Source of the DNA: Campylobacterales bacterium
GTDB taxonomy: Bacteria; Campylobacterota; Campylobacteria; Campylobacterales; QNZT01
Assembly (NCBI GenBank): GCA_015662615.1
Contig: DQTU01000015.1
Location: 1 to 11,266, forward strand
Length of the DNA: 11,266 nt
Reading direction: 5' to 3'
Below the pieces are notes generated by a model, which was not told the DNA's origin, ran no database searches, and saw nothing but the letters and a program-made list of their open reading frames with translations. The stretch's first letter is position 1. The number at the start of each line of letters is the position of its first letter. Shown one piece after another: positions 1 through 5,973 of this stretch. A program made the translations under genes and the position numbers.

Positions 1-559
1 AAGCACAAATATCTTCTAAAAGTCCAGGTCCTCCTGTAGAAGAACCAATCAAAACCACTTTTGTTGCAGGCGTTGAACTGTCTGTTTTTTCCGCTGGTGC
101 TCTTCTTCTCGCTTCACGACGCTCTAACGATTTTGTAGCTTCTTGAATTCTTTTTTCTAACCTTCGTCTTGGTATTCTAGAGGCACTTTTAACATAGGCC
201 AAAATATCATCCGCCGTATTTCTAAGCCCTAAATTACTCGTTCCAGGTTTTGCAATACAATCAATAGCTCCAAGCTCTAACGCTTCCATCGTAGGTCCTG
301 CATCTTCGGTTGTAAGTGAACTTACCATCACGATAGGCGTTGGAGAATCTTTCATGATATGTTTAACTGCTGTGATACCATCCATTACCGGCATGTTGAT
401 ATCCATCGTTATTGCGTTGTACTGCACTTCCATAGCTTTCTCACATGCTACTTGTCCATTTTTCGCAAAATCAACTTCATAACCTTCATCTTCCAAAAGT
501 GAACCTAACTGTTTTCTTACTAATGCAGAATCATCTACCACAAGTATTTTCTTAGCCAT
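1..559 (-). CDS. cheB: CheB protein-glutamate methylesterase/deamidase, 3' part missing
   Basis: CheB removes methyl groups from (and deamidates) glutamates on chemoreceptors during adaptation and is activated by phosphorylation from CheA. The first 186 codons are visible; the gene runs off the left edge. Residues 1-120 are a receiver domain: acidic pair D9-D10, phosphoacceptor D53 (in TMDINMP), S80 and K104 followed by PG. A basic linker rich in Arg and Lys follows (about 128-158). The methylesterase domain opens at residue 167 with IGSSTGG, which carries the nucleophile Ser174; the catalytic His and Asp lie outside the window. The ATG at 559 is preceded by AGGAAGGA at 7 nt. It is the last visible gene of the chemotaxis operon and is separated from the scaffold gene by a palindromic element that supplies its ribosome-binding site. 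Identification is secure from the two-domain order and motifs. Confidence 0.96.
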   Translation of the reverse strand, partial: MAKKILVVDDSALVRKQLGSLLEDEGYEVDFAKNGQVACEKAMEVQYNAITMDINMPVMDGITAVKHIMKDSPTPIVMVSSLTTEDAGPTMEALELGAIDCIAKPGTSNLGLRNTADDILAYVKSASRIPRRRLEKRIQEATKSLERREARRRAPAEKTDSSTPATKVVLIGSSTGGPGLLEDICA

Positions 560-560
560 T

Positions 561-564
561 ATGC
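561..564. repeat. Left copy of putative 4-bp target-site duplication (ATGC)
   Basis: ATGC lies one base outside the left terminal repeat and matches 829-832. Four bases alone would be weak. The support comes from the restored TAATG gene overlap when one copy and the element are removed. Confidence 0.6.
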
Positions 565-565
565 A

Positions 566-595
566 GTCCTTCCTAAACCAGATTAACGCTTAACA
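566..595. repeat. Left terminal inverted repeat of the palindromic element
   Basis: This 30-nt arm begins GTCCTTCC and ends CTTAACA. It is the reverse complement of 799-828 except at one position. On the minus strand, the sense of the chemotaxis mRNA, that position is a G-U wobble; on the plus strand it is a C-A mismatch. The pairing is therefore complete only in the transcribed orientation. The arm contains the cheB ribosome-binding site. Confidence 0.9.
567..574 (-). promoter_or_regulatory. cheB ribosome-binding site, buried in the outer stem
   Basis: AGGAAGGA on the minus strand lies 7 nt upstream of the cheB ATG at 559, a normal and strong Shine-Dalgarno. All its bases fall in the terminal repeat and would pair with 820-827, the region of the scaffold stop codon. 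If the RNA folds, cheB initiation would be masked until that stem opens. Confidence 0.7.
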
Positions 596-694
596 GGAGT
601 TCAAAAGGCATAAGGTTTGGATTTGAAAATATGTAGGACTGCTTATAGCAATTCAAATATTTTCATATTCAAAGATTGTGCCTTTTTGAACTCC
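596..694. repeat. Inner hairpin 1 of the palindromic element (99 nt)
   Basis: The arms are 596-610 (GGAGTTCAAAAGGCA) and 679-694, pairing over 15 bp with one extra T in the right arm. The left arm abuts the outer terminal repeat with no gap. The 68-nt interior is AT-rich and can fold again: GAAAATAT (625-632) pairs with ATATTTTC (657-664), and TGCT-TAT-AGCA at 640-650 forms a tight tip. AGGACTGC (635-642) is the reverse complement of GCAGTCCT at 563-570 and could compete for the cheB leader. Confidence 0.85.
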
Positions 695-701
695 CCTTCG
701 G

Positions 702-798
702 GCGTTTCAATTTTGCCCATTATCTTCGTTATCACTCCTTGAATTAGCAAAGCTAGTCCTGCGTCGTGATGCCTCGATAATGGGCAAAATTGAAACGC
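702..798. repeat. Inner hairpin 2 of the palindromic element (97 nt)
   Basis: The arms 702-724 and 776-798 are a perfect 23-bp inverted repeat, the strongest palindrome in the window. The right arm abuts the outer terminal repeat at 799. The 51-nt interior holds ATCAC/GTGAT (731-735/766-770) and TAGC-AAA-GCTA (745-755). Seven nucleotides (695-701) separate it from hairpin 1 and include a small CCC-TTC-GGG stem at 694-702. Confidence 0.88.
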
Positions 799-828
799 TG
801 TTAAGCGTTAATCTGATTTAGGAAGGAC
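799..828. repeat. Right terminal inverted repeat, containing the scaffold stop codon
   Basis: This arm is the partner of 566-595. On the minus strand it begins GTCCTTCCTAA, which serves both as the last codons of the scaffold gene (Pro-Ser-stop) and as an exact complement of the cheB Shine-Dalgarno. Read outward on the plus strand it shows AGGAAGGAC followed by ATG, a mirror image of the cheB leader. The plus-strand reading frame from that ATG runs backwards through the scaffold gene and closes after about 46 codons, so it is not a gene. Confidence 0.9.
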
Positions 829-2230
829 ATGCCTCCTCTTCATCTATTTTTATCTCATCTTTTAAAAAGAGATTTTGAATTGCTATCTTTAAAATCATTC
901 GCTCTCCACCATCGAGCAAGATCGTATGTGAAAAAATATTTTCTGCATCACTATTTTCTTTTATAGTATTTAAAGGGATATTGATGATATCGCTCACAGA
1001 CTCCACAAAAAAGCCCACTTTTGAACCATCGATCTCACTTATGAGGATATTTCCCTCTTCAAATGTTTTCTCTTTGAGTCCTAGTTTGCTCATAAGAGAG
1101 ACTACTGGAACCACTTCTCCTCGCAAGTTGATCATCCCTAAAATATACGCTTTGGTAACTGGAACTTCAGTAAACCCTTCATAACGAACAATCTCTAAAA
1201 TATCATCAATATCCATCGCAAACTCTTCATCTTCAAGCTTGAAGATCACCACTTCATCAAAATTTTCATAGTCACGCTCTAATGTATTACTCTCAGAATT
1301 TTTATTCTCATTTTGCATATATGCCTGTACATTTAAAGTAAGTGTTTTGAGATAATTGTTACTTAAAATCGTGGTCAGTTTTGACTCTGTTTTTGCAATT
1401 GCTGATACTTTTTCATCTCTATATTTCACAGAAAACTCTTCAAGCTGGTTGTCATAGATCTCAGTAATATCTTCAATACTATCCACCAAAAGCCCAACCA
1501 ATGCCCCATTTGAATGTACAATTAAAATACGATTTTTTTCACTCCTTATCGCCTCTTTTTTAAAATGAACTCTAAGATCCAAAACAGGGATTACTTCACT
1601 TCTTAGTGTGATCAACCCTAAAACTTCTTTTGGGCTGTTTGCAATCGATATCATCGTTTTTGAATCAACAATAATTTCTCTTACCGTATCAATTAAAATA
1701 CCAAATTTTTCATCTTCCATGTTAAACACAAGATACTGTTTATAACGCTTTGCATCCTTTGTCTCAACTTGGTTAGATTTGTTTTTTACCTGTTTTTTAT
1801 CTTTTGCTTCTAACTTTGTGATGGAGACTGATTCAAGTAAAAAATCTAAACTAAGAATTTGCACTACACTATCAGCATGCTTCATAAATCCAATCACACC
1901 ATCATTGCTATTATCTATATACTCAACTGTTTGGGCATCTACATCGATATTTCCAAGCACTTCTTCAACCATCAAAGATATCAATTTATCCTCTCGATTT
2001 AAGATAAGTGCCCTAGCTTCTGATTTTGTCACATCCATTGACTGCGAAGTTAAAAGATGTAAAGCGTCATATACAGGTACGATCTGCCCCTCAGTAGAAC
2101 AAAGCCCTAAAATAGACTTTGAACTGTAAGAGACAGGAGTGAGTTCAGGGGTACGATCGATCTTGATAAGTGCTTCACTATCTATTGCGTACTCTGCTCC
2201 CTCTAATTTAAAAATCAATGCTTGATTCAT
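818..2230 (-). CDS. Triple CheW-domain chemotaxis scaffold protein
   Basis: CheW-type domains couple chemoreceptors to CheA in the cytoplasmic array. Three are visible in 470 residues: about 1-135, 163-300 and 324-458, joined by charged linkers. The third is the most canonical (NLRGEVVPVVSL at 368-379), the second has TLRSEVIPVLDL (208-219), and the first is degenerate (CSTEGQIVPVYDA, with no Arg-Gly). There is no receiver domain after the CheW parts, so it is not a CheV. The ATG at 2230 follows GAAGGA at a suitable distance. It lies 111 nt downstream of the transducer gene in the same operon, which suggests a dedicated scaffold for that transducer. The final Cys-Pro-Ser and stop are encoded by the inserted palindromic element; without it the protein would end at Ala467. 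Confidence 0.9.
   Translation of the reverse strand: MNQALIFKLEGAEYAIDSEALIKIDRTPELTPVSYSSKSILGLCSTEGQIVPVYDALHLLTSQSMDVTKSEARALILNREDKLISLMVEEVLGNIDVDAQTVEYIDNSNDGVIGFMKHADSVVQILSLDFLLESVSITKLEAKDKKQVKNKSNQVETKDAKRYKQYLVFNMEDEKFGILIDTVREIIVDSKTMISIANSPKEVLGLITLRSEVIPVLDLRVHFKKEAIRSEKNRILIVHSNGALVGLLVDSIEDITEIYDNQLEEFSVKYRDEKVSAIAKTESKLTTILSNNYLKTLTLNVQAYMQNENKNSESNTLERDYENFDEVVIFKLEDEEFAMDIDDILEIVRYEGFTEVPVTKAYILGMINLRGEVVPVVSLMSKLGLKEKTFEEGNILISEIDGSKVGFFVESVSDIINIPLNTIKENSDAENIFSHTILLDGGERMILKIAIQNLFLKDEIKIDEEEACPS
829..832. repeat. Right copy of putative 4-bp target-site duplication (ATGC)
   Basis: ATGC directly abuts the right terminal repeat. On the minus strand it reads GCAT and encodes the last native scaffold codon (GCA, Ala467) plus the first base of the next codon. 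The codons after it (Cys-Pro-Ser-stop) come from the element. Confidence 0.6.
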
Positions 2231-2341
2231 ATCTTTTCCTTCATATCAATTATCATCTTTGCATGAAGCAAAAGCCCTATGCAAATTCACACTCTACTAA
2301 AGCACAATGCTTCACATCGTATCTTTTGATTTGTTTTACTC
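2231..2341 (-). other. 111-nt spacer with alternative short hairpins, possible internal promoter
   Basis: No gene is seen. Three short inverted repeats compete: TTTGCAT/ATGCAAA (2258-2264 with 2279-2285), TGAAGCA/TGCTTCA (2264-2270 with 2308-2314), and a tight AAGCA-CAA-TGCTT hairpin (2300-2312). None is followed by a T-run in the direction of transcription, so none is a convincing terminator. A GATAAT (2254-2249, minus) could act as a -10 element for the scaffold gene but has no clear -35 partner. Confidence 0.35.
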
Positions 2342-4231
2342 TTAACCTTGCTGAAGCTCATCTGCTAAAACTGCTAACTCTTCGATACCATCACTCATGT
2401 TTGTGATCGTTTCAATGATAAGCTCACTTGCTTTTCTTGATTCTGCAGCATTAGTCGCTGAAAGTTCAATCGCTTTTTGAATCTCTTCTATGCCTCCAAG
2501 CATGGCCGTTAAACCCTCACGATCCATATCATTCATCATTTTAAGATTTTGATAACTCTCTACAACATCACTTATCATGCCTGTGATTCGATCTATCTCT
2601 AAAACTAATGCATCAATGATATTTTTTTCACCCTCTTGCGTTTTGAGAAGATTGTTCCAGTCACTACTTACTGACTCAATTTCACTATTCATACCTTCAA
2701 TCGTATCGTTGATCTTTTCTGTATTTGATTCACTATCTTGTGCAAGATTTCTGATATCAGCACTCACTACCTCAAAACCTTTACCAAAGTCTCCCGCTCG
2801 TGCGGCTTCTATACTTCCACTAATGGCTAACATGTTAAGCTGGATGATACTGTTTGAGATATTTCTAACGGTCTTTTCAACATTTCTAGACTCTCTTTTT
2901 ATCTTTCCTAACTCACTATCGGCTCCACCACCCTCAACGATAGATCTTTCAAAATCTGCTTTGATTGCTAAAATCGTTGTCTTAATGTGTGCAAAACTTC
3001 CTTTAAGTATGTCAAAGTTATTTCTTACAATGGTAATGACGCTGTTGATATCATCAGAGACTTTTGTAGCCCCTTCAACAACCTCTTTTGTTTTAATTGC
3101 ATTTTCATTGGTTCTTGCACTTAACTGCTCTATGTCATTTAATGAAGATGTAACATCCGTCATACTCTCTTGGATTGTCTCAACAGAAGAGCTGAGTGCA
3201 TCAGCACTTACTGCGATATCTTCTGATGATTTTGCCGTATCTGTAGAGTACTTAAGCTCTTCGGAAAGCTCAGTTAACTCTTTGATATCATCTTCAGTTT
3301 GAGCCAATGAAGAAGCTTGAATTTCAATCGCATTAAAAGTCTTCTCAACTTCTATAGCAATCTTTGCAGATACTTCTGCAATCTCTTCACTTGCTTTTTG
3401 ACTAAAGTCTGCTGAGCTTAAAAGTTCTTGTGTAAAGGTATTGGCATTTCTTGCCGCTTCCACAGAGTAGTCTGCAATCTTTGTTAACTCCTCAAGTGTT
3501 AAAGAGAGTTTTCTACCGTCAATTCCTGTTTTTTCGATGATACCAGTAGTCCCTGTAATGCTATTTATAATTTGATCGATGCTCACTTGGATATTATTTA
3601 CCAAATCATCGATAAATTGTGCATTTTTTTCACTATTCCCCGCTAATGCTCTTGTCTCACTAGCCACCACTGCAAATCCTTTACCATGCTCTTTTGCACG
3701 ACTCGCTTCAATAGCAGCGTTAAGTGCCAAAAGATTAGTTTGATCAGCAATCTTAGCGATAAATCCTACCGCTTCTCCGATATTTTGAGAACTCGTTTTT
3801 AACTCTTCTGATTTTTGAGAAGACTCTTTTGCAATATCCGCAGAAACTACCATTTTTTCAACAGTAGAATTTACTTGATCTACTGCAGAAGTAATCACTG
3901 TACCAGTATTGAGCGTTGTCTGAATCGCTTTTTCAATCGTACTAAACATTTTGTCTAGATTTCTATGTCTATGATTTACACCCTCTAAAACTTGCTCACT
4001 TGCTCCACTATTCTCTTCCGCTGCCGTTGCGATTTGATCCATTGAACTTTTTAACTCTTCAACCGCACTTACACTCTCTTGTGCATTATCTAAAAGAATA
4101 TTTGCAATATCTGCAATGCTTTCACTTGTCTGTTGTTGTTTAACCAATGTTCTAGTTTTTCGTGTTTTAGATGCTGTTGGTGCAGGAGCTGCACTTCTGT
4201 CAAAATTTGCTCTATTTTTTACTAATGCCAT
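2342..4231 (-). CDS. Soluble methyl-accepting chemotaxis transducer with two signalling tips
   Basis: This is a 629-residue helical protein with no membrane segment, so it should act in the cytoplasm. The first 35 residues are Ala/Pro/Lys/Arg-rich, followed by long coiled-coil heptads. A classical MCP hairpin tip is at about 158-198 (IADQTNLLALNAAIEASRAK, then HGKGFAVVASETRALA). A second, related tip is at about 458-498 (LNMLAISGSIEAARAGDFGKGFEVVSADIRNLA), so the signalling module looks duplicated in tandem. The second copy has diverged (no DQTN). There is no ligand domain, HAMP or C-terminal CheR-tether peptide. The PAS gene sits 13 nt upstream and is the obvious sensor partner, as with CetB and CetA in Campylobacter jejuni, although CetA is membrane-bound. 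ATG at 4231, with AAGGGAA upstream. Confidence 0.92.
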   Translation of the reverse strand: MALVKNRANFDRSAAPAPTASKTRKTRTLVKQQQTSESIADIANILLDNAQESVSAVEELKSSMDQIATAAEENSGASEQVLEGVNHRHRNLDKMFSTIEKAIQTTLNTGTVITSAVDQVNSTVEKMVVSADIAKESSQKSEELKTSSQNIGEAVGFIAKIADQTNLLALNAAIEASRAKEHGKGFAVVASETRALAGNSEKNAQFIDDLVNNIQVSIDQIINSITGTTGIIEKTGIDGRKLSLTLEELTKIADYSVEAARNANTFTQELLSSADFSQKASEEIAEVSAKIAIEVEKTFNAIEIQASSLAQTEDDIKELTELSEELKYSTDTAKSSEDIAVSADALSSSVETIQESMTDVTSSLNDIEQLSARTNENAIKTKEVVEGATKVSDDINSVITIVRNNFDILKGSFAHIKTTILAIKADFERSIVEGGGADSELGKIKRESRNVEKTVRNISNSIIQLNMLAISGSIEAARAGDFGKGFEVVSADIRNLAQDSESNTEKINDTIEGMNSEIESVSSDWNNLLKTQEGEKNIIDALVLEIDRITGMISDVVESYQNLKMMNDMDREGLTAMLGGIEEIQKAIELSATNAAESRKASELIIETITNMSDGIEELAVLADELQQG

Positions 4232-4244
4232 AATCTATTCCCTT

Positions 4245-4664
4245 TTACTTCAATGTCTTATATAATTCGTCATATTTTTTGACGTCATCACGAGATGGTT
4301 TGGTTCGGATAGATACATACTTGATCTTTCCATTTTTATCTACATTTTTCAGTACCGTTGCATAAACCCAGTAGTAGCCCCCGCCTTTTCGTGCATTTTT
4401 TACAAATCCTGTCCAAAAACCTTTTGCTTGAACATCATCCCAAAGCCCTTTAAAAGCCACACGAGGCATATCAGGATGTCTTACGACATTATGAGGTTGC
4501 CCAAGAAGTTCTTCCTCTGTAAAATTTGCTACTCTTAAAAAAGATTCACTAGCATAAGTGACTATCCCTTTTTCATCTGTTTCTGAAAGCAGATACAGAT
4601 CATCATAAAGCACTTCTCCGTCCTCTAAATAGGTTAACCCATCTCGCAACTGTTCTTCTACCAT
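4245..4664 (-). CDS. Stand-alone Aer/CetB-type PAS redox sensor
   Basis: This is a single PAS domain, 139 residues, soluble. It carries the signature of the FAD-binding Aer family: PHNVVRHPDMP at about 57-67, then W75, FWTG (83-86), VKNARKGGGYYWV (88-100) and a closing strand near KYVSIRTKPSR. In E. coli Aer this region binds FAD and reports redox state; in C. jejuni CetB the same domain is a separate protein working with CetA. Here it heads an operon with a soluble transducer. I place the start at the ATG at 4664 because it has AAGGAG 6 nt upstream. An in-frame ATG at 4703 would add 13 residues but has only A/T runs before it. FAD binding is inferred from the family, not shown. Confidence 0.9.
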   Translation of the reverse strand: MVEEQLRDGLTYLEDGEVLYDDLYLLSETDEKGIVTYASESFLRVANFTEEELLGQPHNVVRHPDMPRVAFKGLWDDVQAKGFWTGFVKNARKGGGYYWVYATVLKNVDKNGKIKYVSIRTKPSRDDVKKYDELYKTLK

Positions 4665-4670
4665 GTAGTT

Positions 4671-4676
4671 CTCCTT
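4671..4676 (-). promoter_or_regulatory. Ribosome-binding site that decides the PAS gene start
   Basis: AAGGAG on the minus strand lies 6 nt before the ATG at 4664. The longer candidate start at 4703 has no purine-rich sequence upstream, so this site favours the 139-residue product. Confidence 0.75.
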
Positions 4677-4732
4677 AATTGTATTGAAAGTAGTATCGGA
4701 CATTTAAAATTTTTTTTTAATCTTAACTTTTG

Positions 4733-4738
4733 TACAAT
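4733..4738 (+). promoter_or_regulatory. Candidate -10 box (TACAAT) for the lipoprotein-cmoB unit
   Basis: TACAAT ends 7 nt before the ATG at 4746, and A/T runs (4701-4730) precede it, as is common for Campylobacterota sigma-70 promoters, which often lack a clear -35. A start 6-8 nt downstream would fall at or next to the start codon, implying a leaderless or nearly leaderless mRNA. Confidence 0.4.
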
Positions 4739-4745
4739 CATCTTT

Positions 4746-5054
4746 ATGAAATATATTATGTACTTATTACCTATTTTTATACTTCAAGGCTGTTTATACT
4801 TCAATGATCGTGGAGTTTCTGGACATCTTTATGATAATTGTCGTAGTTATTATGATGGAGATGGCAACTTTATCGAAGAGTGCGATGGAAACATTATCGA
4901 CTATGATGAAGCAAAAGAGGGAATTCTTGCTATAAAAGATGAGATCAGCGTTGAAAATAGTGGAAGCGGTACAAATATTGAAGTTTTATCAAGGCAAGAG
5001 CAAAATGAATTAATCAAGGAAGAAATTGAACTTATCCCATCTCATTGCAAGTAG
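4746..5054 (+). CDS. Small predicted lipoprotein of unknown function
   Basis: This is a 102-residue protein with a short lipoprotein signal: MKYIMYLLPIFILQGC, lipobox ILQGC with Cys16 as the lipidated residue. The mature part is acidic and hydrophilic, with Cys32, Cys46 and Cys101. C32 and C46 bracket a Tyr/Asp/Gly-rich segment (RSYYDGDGNFIEEC) and could form a disulfide in the periplasm. I recognise no family. No Shine-Dalgarno precedes the ATG, and a -10-like TACAAT lies almost against it, which fits leaderless translation. The last 29 nt overlap cmoB, whose ribosome-binding site lies inside this gene, so the two are probably translated together. Confidence 0.75.
   Translation: MKYIMYLLPIFILQGCLYFNDRGVSGHLYDNCRSYYDGDGNFIEECDGNIIDYDEAKEGILAIKDEISVENSGSGTNIEVLSRQEQNELIKEEIELIPSHCK
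5016..5020 (+). promoter_or_regulatory. Ribosome-binding site supporting the TTG start of cmoB
   Basis: AAGGA lies 5 nt upstream of the TTG at 5026, inside the lipoprotein reading frame. There is no better-placed ATG or GTG near the conserved N-terminus of CmoB, so this site supports the rare start. Confidence 0.7.
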
Positions 5055-5919
5055 AGAAAAATGGTTAACTTGGAAAAATATCGCGCCATTAAGAGAAACA
5101 CTAGAGCAGCTACCGCAACTATCTACAAAATATGAGATTAATGATACGATCTCTATCATTGGAGAAATACCTGAGAGCTTAAAAAAACAAATCTATGACT
5201 TCGCTTATGCACTTCGTCCATGGAGGAAAGGTCCTTTTCAGATTTTTGATACCTTTATAGATAGTGAATGGCAGAGTTTCATCAAATATAATCTTCTAAA
5301 GCCCTATTTTAATTTAGAAGGAAAAAAAGTTGCGGATATTGGATGTAACAATGGCTACTATATGTTTCGTATGCTAGAACAAAATCCAAAAAAAATTGTA
5401 GGTTTTGACCCCTCACCTCATTTTAAAACCCAATTTGATTTTATCAACCATTTTATAAAAAGTGATATTGTTTTTGAAATGCTTGGTGTTGAACATGTAG
5501 ATATCTATGATGAAAAATTTGATGTTATCTTTTGCCTTGGAGTTCTTTATCATAGAAGTGACCCTGTAGGCACACTCAAATCTTTAAAAAAAGGTTTGGA
5601 GAAAAATGGTGTACTTTATCTTGATACCTTTATGATCGATGGAGAAGAGGAAATTGCCCTTACTCCCAACAAAACTTATTCTAAAATTCCAAATATCTAC
5701 TTTGTACCTACCATCCCTGCCCTAAAAAACTGGTGTATGCGTGCGGGGTTTAAAACATTTGAAGTTCTTGAAATCAAAGAGACACTTTTAAATGAACAAA
5801 GAGTAACAGATTGGATAGAGGGTGAGAGTTTAGGAGATTTTCTAGATCCAAATGACCAAAAAGTAACAGTCGAGGGTTATCCTGCACCAAAAAGAGTTTA
5901 TATTAAGGCATCTGTATAA
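5026..5919 (+). CDS. cmoB: tRNA U34 carboxymethyltransferase CmoB
   Basis: CmoB transfers the carboxymethyl group of carboxy-S-adenosyl-methionine to 5-hydroxyuridine at wobble position 34 of tRNA, making cmo5U and widening codon reading. The 297-residue protein is a little shorter than E. coli CmoB (323). Family landmarks: WRKGPF (66-71), the cofactor-binding loop DIGCNNGYYMFRM (104-116), GFDPS (126-130), LGVLYHRSDP (171-180), YSKIPNIYFVPT (218-229), EQRVTDW (257-263) and SLGDFLDPND with VEGYPAP near the end. It begins at a TTG with AAGGA 5 nt upstream and overlaps the lipoprotein gene by 29 nt. CmoA, which makes the carboxy-SAM cofactor, is not in the window. Identification is secure. Confidence 0.95.
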   Translation: MNLSHLIASREKWLTWKNIAPLRETLEQLPQLSTKYEINDTISIIGEIPESLKKQIYDFAYALRPWRKGPFQIFDTFIDSEWQSFIKYNLLKPYFNLEGKKVADIGCNNGYYMFRMLEQNPKKIVGFDPSPHFKTQFDFINHFIKSDIVFEMLGVEHVDIYDEKFDVIFCLGVLYHRSDPVGTLKSLKKGLEKNGVLYLDTFMIDGEEEIALTPNKTYSKIPNIYFVPTIPALKNWCMRAGFKTFEVLEIKETLLNEQRVTDWIEGESLGDFLDPNDQKVTVEGYPAPKRVYIKASV

Positions 5920-5973
5920 ATCTTATCACTTTTTTTCCGATACTTAATGTAACAACAAAATATAGGGAATTTA

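Larger units (their letters stand above)
565..828. mobile_element. MITE-like palindromic insertion between the CheW scaffold gene and cheB
   Basis: This is a 264-bp non-coding element with 30-bp terminal inverted repeats (566-595 and 799-828, 29 of 30 matching). Two further inverted repeats nest inside and abut the termini, so the whole element can fold into a three-way junction. It is flanked by a direct ATGC (561-564 and 829-832). Deleting the element and one ATGC joins GAGGAGGCAT to AATGGCT on the minus strand. That gives the scaffold gene a GCA-TAA end whose stop overlaps the cheB ATG (TAATG), with AGGAGG 4 nt upstream of it. Such a well-formed empty site is unlikely by chance. No transposase is present, so it would be non-autonomous. 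The transposase family is unknown. Alternatives are a cis-acting structured RNA or a REP/BIME-type repeat. Confidence 0.75.

Noticed and set aside
596..800. Rho-independent terminator(s) between the scaffold gene and cheB.
   Set aside because: The stems are far longer than normal terminators and no T-run follows them on the minus strand.
588..806. Possible integron attC site: GCTTAAC (588-594) and GTTAAGC (800-806) fit the RYYYAAC/GTTRRRY ends.
   Set aside because: The inverted repeat continues well outside these motifs on both sides, the region is longer than typical attC sites, the inner arms do not match the attC layout, and no integrase or cassette array is present.
566..828. Invertible promoter (phase-variation switch) bounded by inverted repeats.
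   Set aside because: No convincing promoter is seen inside on either strand, no invertase gene is nearby, and the interior is itself made of hairpins.
2249..2254. Promoter GATAAT upstream of the scaffold gene.
   Set aside because: One hexamer match in AT-rich DNA without a -35 or periodic T-tracts is too weak to list as a promoter on its own.
2577..3302. A 241-codon plus-strand open frame opposite the transducer gene.
   Set aside because: It is the complement of a clear MCP coding sequence, is Ser/Leu-rich with no recognisable motif and has no ribosome-binding site. The other plus-strand frames opposite minus-strand genes were dismissed for the same reason.
4845..4900. EF-hand-like calcium loop in the lipoprotein (YDGDGNFIEEC).
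   Set aside because: The first ligand position is Tyr and the required Glu at position 12 is Cys, so it does not fit the motif.
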